NCBI RefSeq assembly: GCF_050864855.1
Contig: NZ_JBOZWW010000061.1
Span: forward strand, 1-15,427
Source: Cardinium hertigii_C
Lineage (GTDB): Bacteria > Bacteroidota > Bacteroidia > Cytophagales > Amoebophilaceae
Length of the DNA: 15,427 bases
Direction: 5' to 3'
The position numbers were made by a program, and so were the translations under genes. Shown here piece after piece: positions 6,901-15,201 of the stretch. The number at the start of each line of letters is the position of its first letter. The stretch's first letter is position 1. The notes below the pieces were generated by a model. It searched no databases, was not told where the DNA came from, and worked only from the letters and a program-made list of their open reading frames with translations.

Positions 6901-8820
6901 ATGTTTTACAACAAAAATAAATTGATCCTGTCGCTATTTTACTATTTACTCTCCGTTTCTTCTAACTGTAAGCAAGTACCTATTTCATCTATTTCATACC
7001 ATAAGGATATACAACAGGATCATACATTAGCGGATAAGCCGCCTCTTCTTTCTCTTTCTTCTTGCAGGCCACTAGGCAGCATTAGTTGCATAGCAGGTGC
7101 CAAAACAGATTTTTTAGTTCAATGTAAAGGAACCATTTCCAATATGGACTTTCCATTAAAGGGTGAATTGGCTTTTATAGGGATAGTAGATGGTGCTGAA
7201 TTGTCTACTCAAACATTAGCTATAGTAAAAAGTGCGATAGATGCTAAAGACGTTAAAACATTATTATGGCAAGGTGAAGATGGTTTTATCTATTGGCATA
7301 AACCTGATACAGGTATAAACGAATGGATTATTAAGATAAAGGAACAGGATTATAAAAAATTAGCATCAAAAAAATATGCACTGCATATGCTATACCTCCC
7401 AAATGGTGCGTCTCCCCAGGATTATATTATTTCTACTAATTCAGTTCAAATGAATACCCAAGGTAAAGATCAGCTGTTACCCAATTATCAAAATATTGGG
7501 TTAGAAGCTATGGACCCAATTGAACAACAAACCAATAATAGTACAAGTTGGTTCTTAAAAGGTAAGATAAATACTGAATACCTAAAAAATGGTACCAAAA
7601 CAGGTTTTATATTGTTTAGAGAACAAATTAGCCCTTATCCATTGGTTCAGCAAGTAATGGCTTCTAAAGATGGATGGCCTACGGCATTTACATCTTTTAA
7701 CGATGAAATGGTTATCATTCCAGGTAAATTAAGGGAAATGGATCCGGCTATAGTAGGTAACTTATTAAGTAGCCAAGCGCCTATTCAAGGTGGCAAATTT
7801 AAGGTAATTTGTTACTGGATGCAAAATGAACATTGCTATTTGAGTCAAATAGAACATATCATCTCTGATGGTACAACAAAATCATATGCTACTCCTGCCA
7901 TCCTCTTTACGGATGATGGCCATGATGTAAAAGTATCCAATGTAAGCCTTTGCCGTGCGCAAGTATCAGGAGGGAAAGAAATGGTCACCTTGTCCGATTT
8001 TAAAATCGACTACGCGGTTAATGGTCAAATAACATCATTACCGGCTGATCTAAAGCCATATTTGCTTTTTTTACAAAAAGGTAATGTTTGGCGAACCGCT
8101 ACCATTGAATCTTTGTTTAAAAAATTGGATGCATCAAAGAAAAAGACTGGTATAAGCGACGATGGAACCATTTGCCTGGTAACTGGTTCAGGCACATTGC
8201 TAGACCCATCTTGTATAGACTTTTTTAGCCGTGCAACAGATTATGAATATTTTGTCTGCTTGTTTTCTAAAGCAAACCAAAAGCTTACGTTTTGCACACA
8301 AAAAGAAAACATAACCATACAAAAAAAAGAAACCCCACAGCTACAAAAAAAAGATAGACCGCAATCAAGTCAGCCAATAGATATCACCTTAGACAATAAG
8401 AATGCCTATATTACTTTTACTAAATCTGTTTGGTGGAATCTTCTGTCAAAACCCTATATTGACTATAGTCTCCCTAAGGTTACATTAACACCTAAGCAAC
8501 TAGACAAAGATAAGCCGCAAAATAGAGGCTTTTTAATCGCTAAGGTAGGGAAGCTAAATGGTTCAAAAATGGATGACCATAATGATGTAATTGATAACTT
8601 TATTAGAAATAAAAACGGGGCCATATCTCATGATGGTACATTTTTAATCTTCGAAGAGGAGCTTACGGAAGCAATGCAACAAACATTAAAAAGCAATATG
8701 TATGAGGCATATCAAAATGAGTCGGAAGGCAATAGAACTTTGGAGATTTGCTATTGGGCAGAATATAAAAATAAAATTGTATGGAGTAGTCCAGTAAGTA
8801 TAGAACTTATTATTAAGTAA
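6901..8820 (+). CDS. Probable secreted lipoprotein with about four divergent repeats of one domain
   Basis: Function is not recognised. With the ATG at 6901 (preferred over the in-frame TTG at 6889) the product has 639 residues. It starts with a lysine-bearing n-region (MFYNKNK) and a hydrophobic core (LILSLFYYLLSVSS), then Cys23 in SSNC, a loose lipobox with Asn at -1, so lipidation is plausible but not certain. The mature part appears to hold four related modules near residues 85-185, 215-322, 365-475 and 525-637. Each has an early GFI-like strand, an internal hydrophobic strand and a closing 'Y/F.(V/I)C.(W/F)...' strand; compare KFKVICYWMQNEHCYLS with TLEICYWAEYKNKIVWS. This suggests repeated beta-rich domains outside the cytoplasm. 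The gene lies 123 bp after the tape-measure gene on the same strand, so co-transcription is possible. Whether it serves the injection system is open. Confidence 0.65.
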   Translation: MFYNKNKLILSLFYYLLSVSSNCKQVPISSISYHKDIQQDHTLADKPPLLSLSSCRPLGSISCIAGAKTDFLVQCKGTISNMDFPLKGELAFIGIVDGAELSTQTLAIVKSAIDAKDVKTLLWQGEDGFIYWHKPDTGINEWIIKIKEQDYKKLASKKYALHMLYLPNGASPQDYIISTNSVQMNTQGKDQLLPNYQNIGLEAMDPIEQQTNNSTSWFLKGKINTEYLKNGTKTGFILFREQISPYPLVQQVMASKDGWPTAFTSFNDEMVIIPGKLREMDPAIVGNLLSSQAPIQGGKFKVICYWMQNEHCYLSQIEHIISDGTTKSYATPAILFTDDGHDVKVSNVSLCRAQVSGGKEMVTLSDFKIDYAVNGQITSLPADLKPYLLFLQKGNVWRTATIESLFKKLDASKKKTGISDDGTICLVTGSGTLLDPSCIDFFSRATDYEYFVCLFSKANQKLTFCTQKENITIQKKETPQLQKKDRPQSSQPIDITLDNKNAYITFTKSVWWNLLSKPYIDYSLPKVTLTPKQLDKDKPQNRGFLIAKVGKLNGSKMDDHNDVIDNFIRNKNGAISHDGTFLIFEEELTEAMQQTLKSNMYEAYQNESEGNRTLEICYWAEYKNKIVWSSPVSIELIIK

Positions 8821-8926
8821 TATAGTGGCGTTATTGGCGCTATAGATTCAAAGCAATATAAGTGCATCATAGATTATAAGCAACCAAACATTACTATCCT
8901 GTAGTATCTGTTTTGGAATACAGATT

Positions 8927-10558
8927 ATGTGTCGATATATTTTTGTTACGGGAGGGGTCGTTTCTTCATTAGGGAAAGGGGTATGTGCAGCGAGTATAGC
9001 AGCACTATTGCAAGCGCGTGGTTATCGCATTAATTTAAAAAAGCTTGATCCATATTTAAATGTAGATCCTGGAACTATGAGTCCGTATCAACATGGAGAG
9101 GTTTTTGTTACATCTGATGGCGTAGAGGCTGATTTAGATCTTGGATATTATGAACGATTTACAGATATTCCTGCTTCTAAACATGATACGATAACGAGCG
9201 GAAAAATTTACGAAAGGCTTATAGGTAAAGAAAGAGCAGGAGTCTATCTTGGAGGAACGGTTCAAATCATACCGCATTTAACAAACTTGATAAACGATTT
9301 TATTAGATTTGGTGAAAATAAGGTAGATTTCATAATATGCGAGATAGGAGGTACAGTGGGAGATATAGAAGCGTTGCCATATCTTGAAGCAATTAGACAA
9401 ATCAAGTACATACTTGGTAGTACCAATACCCTATGTATACACCTAACTTTGTTACCTTATATTGCAACTGCTCGAGAACTTAAAACCAAACCTACACAGC
9501 ATTCCGTCAAAGAACTAAGGTCTATAGGGATTCAACCAGATTTGATAATTTGTAGATCTGATAGAGAGATTCCAGATGCTTTATTAGATAAAATTGCACT
9601 TGCTTGCAGTGTGCCAAAACATAGCGTAGTAGCTGCTGTTGATCAAAAAACAATATACCATGTGCCCCTTTCTTATTATAAGCAAAATGTTGAGAAGCAA
9701 ATAATAACATATTTTGGCTTAAGGCATACAGATAAGATCAATTTGGATAAATGGCATTTGATTGAACGGCGGATTATGGCCCATGAAAAGAACGTGCGTG
9801 TGGCAATTGTAGGCAAGTATAATCAATTACAGGATGCTTATAAATCTCTTTCAGAAGCCTTTTTACATGCAGGTATTCACTATAAATGTAAAGTACACTT
9901 AATATGGATCAATGCAGACGAGATAGGTAATCAATTATATAAAAAGTTAGACGCAGTAGATGGTATTATGATTCCGGGGGGATTTGGTATACGGGGTATA
10001 GAGGGTAAAATTAAGGCCATTGCATATGCTAGAAAAAATAAAATACCTTTATTTGGTATTTGCCTCGGTATGCAATTGATGGCTATAGAATTTGCGCGTA
10101 ATGTTCTTGGAATAAAGGATGCAAGTTCTACAGAGTTTACAAATGATTGTGCTAATGTAATTGACTTAATGATTAATTGGTACAATGGAGAAAAAAAAGA
10201 AACACGTACACGTAGGTCAAATTTAGGCGGCACTATGCGTCTTGGAAACTATGAGAGCTTTTTGATCAATGGCAGTAAAATTAAGGAAATATACAAACTT
10301 GAAAGTATTGTAGAGCGGCACAGGCATCGGTTTGAATTCAATATCAACTACAAAGATGTTTTTGAAAAAGCTGGTATGGGCATAGGTGGTGTCTCAGCCA
10401 ACGGAATATTGGTTGAGGCGATAGAGTTAAATGAACATCCTTGGTTTATAGGGGTACAATTTCATCCAGAATATACTTCTAGGCCATTTAGACCTCATCC
10501 TTTATTTGTTTCTTTTATTGGAACGCTAATAGCGCAAAACAAAACTTTTCATCTTTAA
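8927..10558 (+). CDS. pyrG: CTP synthase
   Basis: It makes CTP from UTP, ATP and glutamine-derived ammonia, the last step of pyrimidine nucleotide synthesis, in the cytoplasm. The length (543 residues) is normal. The N-terminal synthetase domain (about 1-267) has the P-loop GGVVSSLGKG (9-18), LDPYLNVDPGTMSPYQHGEV and CEIGGTVGDIE. A linker leads to a class I glutamine amidotransferase domain (about 290-540) with the oxyanion segment PGGFGIRG (350-357), nucleophile Cys379 in GICLGMQ, and His513 and Glu515 in VQFHPE. All key residues are present, so the enzyme should be active. Several segments (LLPYIATARELKTKPTQHSV, KELRSIGIQPDLIICRSDRE, TIYHVPLSYYK, the SRPF.PHPLF.SFI tail) resemble alphaproteobacterial rather than Bacteroidetes enzymes, hinting at gene transfer. 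It is not obviously in an operon: 106 bp separate it from the lipoprotein gene. Confidence 0.97.
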   Translation: MCRYIFVTGGVVSSLGKGVCAASIAALLQARGYRINLKKLDPYLNVDPGTMSPYQHGEVFVTSDGVEADLDLGYYERFTDIPASKHDTITSGKIYERLIGKERAGVYLGGTVQIIPHLTNLINDFIRFGENKVDFIICEIGGTVGDIEALPYLEAIRQIKYILGSTNTLCIHLTLLPYIATARELKTKPTQHSVKELRSIGIQPDLIICRSDREIPDALLDKIALACSVPKHSVVAAVDQKTIYHVPLSYYKQNVEKQIITYFGLRHTDKINLDKWHLIERRIMAHEKNVRVAIVGKYNQLQDAYKSLSEAFLHAGIHYKCKVHLIWINADEIGNQLYKKLDAVDGIMIPGGFGIRGIEGKIKAIAYARKNKIPLFGICLGMQLMAIEFARNVLGIKDASSTEFTNDCANVIDLMINWYNGEKKETRTRRSNLGGTMRLGNYESFLINGSKIKEIYKLESIVERHRHRFEFNINYKDVFEKAGMGIGGVSANGILVEAIELNEHPWFIGVQFHPEYTSRPFRPHPLFVSFIGTLIAQNKTFHL

Positions 10559-11098
10559 TAAACTTTAACAACTTTGGATGGATCAAATGCAAGAAATCAA
10601 CTTCTAAAAACTGACGTTTCCAACTTTGAAAAGGTTTGAATCGTTAACACCATAGACAATAACTGACTTAGCATTACATCTTATTTTAATAACGCTAATA
10701 CTATTTTAGCCTTTATTAATGAAATAAAATGAATAAGCTTATTGCTGCTCATGGAAAACCATTTTTATAACATGATAAAAATTAAATACAAGGAAACAAA
10801 ATTAATATTTTTTTATCTTGATTTTTTAGTTGACTACCAATAAAAAATTTAATAGAAAATTTCTACGCTACATTCTACAAAGTAGAAGATGAAAATAACA
10901 ATAAGACTGATACACCATTTGTGTACTATATAAACACTTTTTACTAGTAATTTTGTCTTAAACCATTTTATGCACCAGTCTATTTAATAAATAAGTTGAT
11001 ATTAAACACACTTAGTAATTTTTATCTATGTTTGATGAGCCACTACTGCTATAACATATAGGATAGGATAGGATAGGATAGGATAGGATAAGTTTAGT
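10559..11098. other. AT-rich stretch without a convincing gene
   Basis: There is no open frame of convincing length on either strand and no tRNA-like fold. A small hairpin (TTCTAC-AAA-GTAGAA, about 10874-10888) and the GGATA tract at its right end are the only structures noticed. No clear terminator follows pyrG. It also holds the region that would have followed the stop codon of the minus-strand 838-residue gene before the IS inserted. Confidence 0.6.
11061..11090. repeat. Pentanucleotide tandem repeat (GGATA)6
   Basis: There are six perfect copies of GGATA in 30 bp, preceded by ATATA and followed by AGTTTAG. It ends 8 bp before the left target-site copy of the IS5-family element. In the orientation of the minus-strand gene it reads as TATCC repeats just beyond that gene's reconstructed original stop codon. 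Confidence 0.97.
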
Positions 11099-11104
11099 TA
11101 TTTA
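11099..11104. repeat. Left copy of putative 6-bp target-site duplication (TATTTA)
   Basis: TATTTA immediately flanks the left end of the IS5-family element and is repeated directly at 12656-12661. Six bases is not a standard duplication length for IS5 subgroups (commonly 2-4, 8 or 9), and low complexity could make part of the match accidental. Confidence 0.6.
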
Positions 11105-11119
11105 GTCGGCCCTGAAATA
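11105..11119 (+). repeat. Left terminal inverted repeat of the IS5-family element
   Basis: GTCGGCCCTGAAATA pairs with the right end with one mismatch (C versus T at position 6). The matching could be extended outward by the TA of the flanks, so the true tip may be ambiguous by a few bases. Confidence 0.85.
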
Positions 11120-11236
11120 TTATTTTTGAATAAATTTATTGAATGGATATTTCTTTATAATATATATGGTTTATCAGGCGCTCTATTTTTCTTACCCAAG
11201 ATATAGGTATAACTGGTTTTGGATTAAGAATTTTAA

Positions 11237-12541
11237 TTATATAGGTTTTAATTTATTTGACTGTGAGGGTATTAAGAATAATTTTCTTGTAATCAGTCGT
11301 AGGTTATGAGCAATAGCACATAAAATAACGTTAAGTTTATCTCCTAAAATACCTTTCAAATAGTTAACGGATAATTTACCATCGGCTTTCATATGACCGA
11401 TATGCGGTTCAATAGAAGATCTTCTTTTTATAGCTTTTTTTAGAGCAGGGGTTATACCCCTTTTAGAACCACTTATAAATATATCACATTCATTAACAGG
11501 AATATTATGACCTCTATAGGCTTTATCTACGAAAGCATATTTTACCTTGGTACCAGATAATTGCTCGGCTTGTAATAAACTCTTCTCTAAAGTATGGCCA
11601 TCATAAGCATTAGGATGTATCGCTTCTGTAGAAACAATTAAACCTTTTTTATGGGTCAATGTAAATTGTACTTTACAACCATACTCATAAGGATTTCTAG
11701 ACTTACCTTTACTCACACAGTAGACCGAGGGTTCATGGATACTATAAACTTTATCTTTACTATTTTTTGATTGATTTATAAGTTTTTTACTTATAGATAG
11801 TAGGCGCGTAAATTGGTTGCGTATTAGATCATCACAGGATGCTATAGAACGTTCTACATCTCTTATTACCCGACCAAGATAGGTTTTTAATGTTTTAACG
11901 CCCTTGGATAAACGTTTATACTGTTTGGCATGAGCATACCTATCAACTTTACGTTTAATAGATAGACCTAACCGCTGATAAGTTTGACGCAGTTTAATAC
12001 CTGTTTTCTTGGCTATACTGACCAGTTTTTCTCTGGCTTTATTAAGCAAAGAAGAGTCAGTTGGGTAACGGATATTTTTCTCCATTACAGTAGTATCAGC
12101 TATAACTTTTTCAAGTTCTTTTCGGGTCACTACTTTTTTTTTTAGCGATAAGTCTATAGTCATAGATAAGATTTTATTGAGACCTTCTTGACCTAATCTA
12201 TGGCGCCAACGGGTCAATGAACTGGGGTTACAAGGCACCTTAAACTGAAAATAATCATATCCACAAAAGTATTGCCAATAAGGGTTTTCTACCCATCTAA
12301 CCACTACTTGTTCATCAGAAATATTATACATATGACTGATAATGAGAAGACCTATAATTAAACGAATAGGCAAAGGAGGTTGACCAGGTCCATAGCTAAA
12401 ACCGCGGTCTAAATCTGATGCTAAGGAGTGCCAAGGAATCGAATCAGATAACTGGAATAAAGGATGTTTCGGGTTAAGAAAACTAGATAAGCGTTGCTCA
12501 AACAAACGCTCAAGGCTATTATTTATTTTCTTAGATTTCAT
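11237..12541 (-). CDS. IS5-family DDE transposase, full length (434 aa)
   Basis: This enzyme catalyses cut-and-paste movement of its own element. The N-terminal half has the family's DUF772-type pattern: QPPLPIRLIIGLLIISHMYN, then VVVRWVENPYWQYFCGYDYF and PSSLTRWRHRLG. Likely catalytic residues are Asp149 (VIADTTV), Asp339 (AFVDKAYRG) and Glu378 (RRSSIEPHIGHMKADGKL), followed by the usual C-terminal AHNLR. A helical, Lys/Arg-rich insert (about 165-260, including RYAHAKQYKRL and LGRVIRDVERS) separates the first Asp from the rest, as in related transposases. No frameshift or internal stop is seen. The start ATG at 12541-12539 lies 114 bases inside the right inverted end. Confidence 0.93.
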   Translation of the reverse strand: MKSKKINNSLERLFEQRLSSFLNPKHPLFQLSDSIPWHSLASDLDRGFSYGPGQPPLPIRLIIGLLIISHMYNISDEQVVVRWVENPYWQYFCGYDYFQFKVPCNPSSLTRWRHRLGQEGLNKILSMTIDLSLKKKVVTRKELEKVIADTTVMEKNIRYPTDSSLLNKAREKLVSIAKKTGIKLRQTYQRLGLSIKRKVDRYAHAKQYKRLSKGVKTLKTYLGRVIRDVERSIASCDDLIRNQFTRLLSISKKLINQSKNSKDKVYSIHEPSVYCVSKGKSRNPYEYGCKVQFTLTHKKGLIVSTEAIHPNAYDGHTLEKSLLQAEQLSGTKVKYAFVDKAYRGHNIPVNECDIFISGSKRGITPALKKAIKRRSSIEPHIGHMKADGKLSVNYLKGILGDKLNVILCAIAHNLRLITRKLFLIPSQSNKLKPI

Positions 12542-12640
12542 CCTTATTTTGCAAGCTTTTTATACAAAACAACTCTAAAACTGGTTATTAACCAATACAA
12601 ATTTAACCATTTATTTGCTGATTAACAAATAATTATACAG

Positions 12641-12655
12641 TATTTCAGGACCGAC
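12641..12655 (-). repeat. Right terminal inverted repeat of the IS5-family element
   Basis: Read on the minus strand it is GTCGGTCCTGAAATA. The TGA at 12647-12645 within it is the stop codon now used by the adjacent 838-residue gene. Confidence 0.85.
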
Positions 12656-15161
12656 TATTTATATTCCTATATGAATCATTATATTGGTTTTTATCTGAGG
12701 CTGATCTGAATGATTCATGTAGAGATTCTGTAGTTATACTTGCTCTATATGTACTTCTATGGTTATCTGATAGACTTAGTTCTTCTTGATTAATATTATT
12801 GGTATCCTTACTAAACCAGTCTGTTATTTTTCCTATCGGGTTTGTAAATTGGAATGCACTAAAACTGGTACGGAATATATTAGCAATATAGTTTATAGGT
12901 GAACTATACATATTACTATTGGCACCACTAGTAACAGGTTGAATTGTATCAGAATTTTTCCAGGTATAGTCATCTATACTTCTAGGTCCTCTATGATGCG
13001 CTCGTAGACTAGGATCACTTTCTCCATGATGATGTCTATGTTTATGCTGACTATCATTTTCAGTATACTCCTTAGGTGCTAAAGTACTAAATAGGGTACT
13101 ATCAGTACATAAATTTACATTTTCTTGCAGCATAGAGTTAGACTTAGGATATAAAACACGTATAGTATTTTGGGACCTGTTTTTTGAAGAAGGTATTGCA
13201 CAAATACCTTCTGATGTGATACGGTAATCTATATTATCTATATTAATCCGTTCTGTTGGAAAAACATGATAATGATGATTATTATCATGGTCTTCAAATA
13301 ATAAAACAGTAACGTTAATATCACTTCCAACCATTTGAGGGAATCTCAAAAATCTAATCTGATCTATATCTATACTTTTTAATAGTCCATTGGAATCATC
13401 AGATAATAAAGATCTCCTTACAAATACATTTTTTAATGGATATGATGGATTATGTGCATTGCCATCATGGTGCACATATTCCTTAATTTCTCTATACATA
13501 CTTCTATTTAAATGCTTTATAATATCTATATCTCTTGACATTTTAAAATGAGCTGAATGCTTTTTAATTCCAATCCTAAATGTACTATGTGCTAAATTAC
13601 TATTCCAAATATAGGTCACGTTACCATCTTTAAGGTAAATCGATTGGGAGTAAGTATTATTATTATTCAGGCGTTTTATTGTTCCATATACGGATAGTAA
13701 ATCTTTGATCTCAAGATCATATAGGTTATTATGATTTTTAGAGTACATGGATCTATTGGATAAATTGTACTCCCCTGATATATCTAAATGTATAGCAACA
13801 TGATTGGATCGATTATTATACTCATAATCATAAATCTCATTGATTTGAATATTACCTATTATTGCTACATTAAACCGAGAGTTTTTCCCATGAGCAAAAA
13901 GAATAGTAGATTCATTAGATTTTCCACGTACTCCATTAATAGATACTATTTTTTCTGATAATGTTAATTCATTTCCTATTACATAATTATTCGTTAAATG
14001 TATACTTAATTTTTTACGAGAAATTGAATATTTAATGGTATTATTTTTAGATCCTTTTGAATAACGACATGGATTATCATAGGATATAGAACCTGATAAT
14101 CCATTTAATGAGATATAATTTTTAGTATTGTTTATAGTCTTTGTAGATATAAAGAAGTATATACTTTCTGCTATTTTGTCATAAATAGTAGCATTACCGC
14201 AAACATTATCATAAATATAGTACTGGCCTGTAATCTTCCCACTATCATCTGCTAAGGCAAAATAACTTGATATATTATTGAATTGCAGTGATGAATAAGG
14301 TTTATGACGTACTTCAATAACCATAATATGGTTTTTTTCAGCTGATACACCAAAAGATCTAAGAAAAAAATAATCTAGTTCTTCTATTCCTGCCCTACTA
14401 AATGAAATATTTAAATTACCTTCACGAGGATCAAAAATAGATTTTATCTCTTTTGTTTGTATTTCTCCTTCTCTTTCATTACTTTCATTACAATAATAAT
14501 AAACTGCAGCATTACCTGTGTCAAATTTTAATAGACGGTTATATGCATATCTATTATCTCTAGTATTTCTAGCACAAATTATTCCTTTAGGGTAATCAGG
14601 TGGGTCTAGAGGATTGATACGGGACTGGGGGATACGATGCCAAGTAATATTATTATATTTTTTCTCATTTGTAAAAATTTCATCTTGAGGGCCTTTTTCA
14701 TTTGAATCTTTTGCATCATATCTATCAAAACGAATAGTACTATCCGAAGGATAGGCTTTGTCACATATTTTATAGTGAGAAGCATTTTCCCAATCATCTG
14801 TAGTATTATAAACTATATCATAAGCAAAATTACGCACATATCTTCGAGTTATGCTTTCCTTGATTATTTTGTAATTCATTTCTGCCATATATCCTACACT
14901 TGGATTTTTAATTTGTACTCGATGACCATTAATCTTTTCTCTTGTAAAATATTTTCTTTTATTCTTACTGAACGCAGATAAAAGATGTGTTCGAAGATCA
15001 TTGTCAGGAATAGGCTCATAACAGGGTTCATCATTACGTAAATCTGGTATTTTAATTATTGCTAGCCTCGTTTTATTTGGAAGTAATTTTAAATTTTTAC
15101 CTATTAACTCAGATTCTTTTTCTAAAAGCGCTAATTTATCCTGTTTAAACCCTACGAACAT
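12645..15161 (-). CDS. Unrecognised Asn/Ser-rich 838-aa protein, 5' end probably removed by an IS256-type insertion
   Basis: No family is recognised. The product is rich in Asn, Ser, Ile and Tyr, with many short beta-like stretches (for example GNAAVYYYCNESN, RFNVAIIGNIQINEIYDYEY, GNVTYIWNSN) and no evident membrane span or signal peptide. Histidine-rich patches occur at about residues 625-635 (DHDNNHHYH) and 695-715 (HKHRHHHGES, AHHRGPRS). The final ~130 residues are polar, Ser/Asn-rich and probably disordered. The first ATG is at 15161, but the frame remains open upstream and codes plausibly (PYQIEIPLLDEVE) as far as the proposed IS256 end near 15202, so this is probably the 3' part of a longer gene. 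At the other end the last residues and stop are contributed by the IS5-family inverted repeat. Size, composition and setting suit a symbiont surface or effector protein, but that is conjecture. Confidence 0.6.
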   Translation of the reverse strand: MFVGFKQDKLALLEKESELIGKNLKLLPNKTRLAIIKIPDLRNDEPCYEPIPDNDLRTHLLSAFSKNKRKYFTREKINGHRVQIKNPSVGYMAEMNYKIIKESITRRYVRNFAYDIVYNTTDDWENASHYKICDKAYPSDSTIRFDRYDAKDSNEKGPQDEIFTNEKKYNNITWHRIPQSRINPLDPPDYPKGIICARNTRDNRYAYNRLLKFDTGNAAVYYYCNESNEREGEIQTKEIKSIFDPREGNLNISFSRAGIEELDYFFLRSFGVSAEKNHIMVIEVRHKPYSSLQFNNISSYFALADDSGKITGQYYIYDNVCGNATIYDKIAESIYFFISTKTINNTKNYISLNGLSGSISYDNPCRYSKGSKNNTIKYSISRKKLSIHLTNNYVIGNELTLSEKIVSINGVRGKSNESTILFAHGKNSRFNVAIIGNIQINEIYDYEYNNRSNHVAIHLDISGEYNLSNRSMYSKNHNNLYDLEIKDLLSVYGTIKRLNNNNTYSQSIYLKDGNVTYIWNSNLAHSTFRIGIKKHSAHFKMSRDIDIIKHLNRSMYREIKEYVHHDGNAHNPSYPLKNVFVRRSLLSDDSNGLLKSIDIDQIRFLRFPQMVGSDINVTVLLFEDHDNNHHYHVFPTERINIDNIDYRITSEGICAIPSSKNRSQNTIRVLYPKSNSMLQENVNLCTDSTLFSTLAPKEYTENDSQHKHRHHHGESDPSLRAHHRGPRSIDDYTWKNSDTIQPVTSGANSNMYSSPINYIANIFRTSFSAFQFTNPIGKITDWFSKDTNNINQEELSLSDNHRSTYRASITTESLHESFRSASDKNQYNDSYRNINSRS
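12656..12661. repeat. Right copy of putative 6-bp target-site duplication (TATTTA)
   Basis: It directly repeats 11099-11104 on the outer side of the right inverted end and forms part of the 3' coding sequence of the 838-residue gene. Confidence 0.6.
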
Positions 15162-15201
15162 CTCTACTTCATCTAATAAAGGAATCTCAATCTGATATGG
15201 C

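Larger units (their letters stand above)
11105..12655 (-). mobile_element. Complete IS5-family insertion sequence, 1551 bp
   Basis: The element is bounded by inverted ends GTCGGCCCTGAAATA (11105-11119) and, read on the opposite strand, GTCGGTCCTGAAATA (12641-12655), matching at 14 of 15 positions. It carries one full-length transposase gene on the minus strand. The flanking direct repeat TATTTA supports a simple insertion. Its right end overlaps the last codons of the neighbouring 838-residue gene and supplies that gene's stop codon. All parts look intact, so the element may still be mobile. Confidence 0.88.

Noticed and set aside
8821..8926. Imperfect hairpin around TATAGTGGCG...GGCGCTATAG before pyrG as a terminator or pyrimidine attenuator
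   Set aside because: The stem is short and bulged and no T-run follows. There is no leader peptide or recognisable riboswitch pattern, so a regulatory claim is not supported.
10751..10843. 30-codon open frame in the spacer after pyrG
   Set aside because: It has low-complexity AT-rich composition (Lys/Phe/Ile), no neighbour context and a length expected by chance.
14606..14981. Overlapping short open frames at 14606-14797 (minus) and 14775-14981 (plus)
   Set aside because: Both are alternative-frame shadows of the 838-residue gene, with hydrophobic chance composition.
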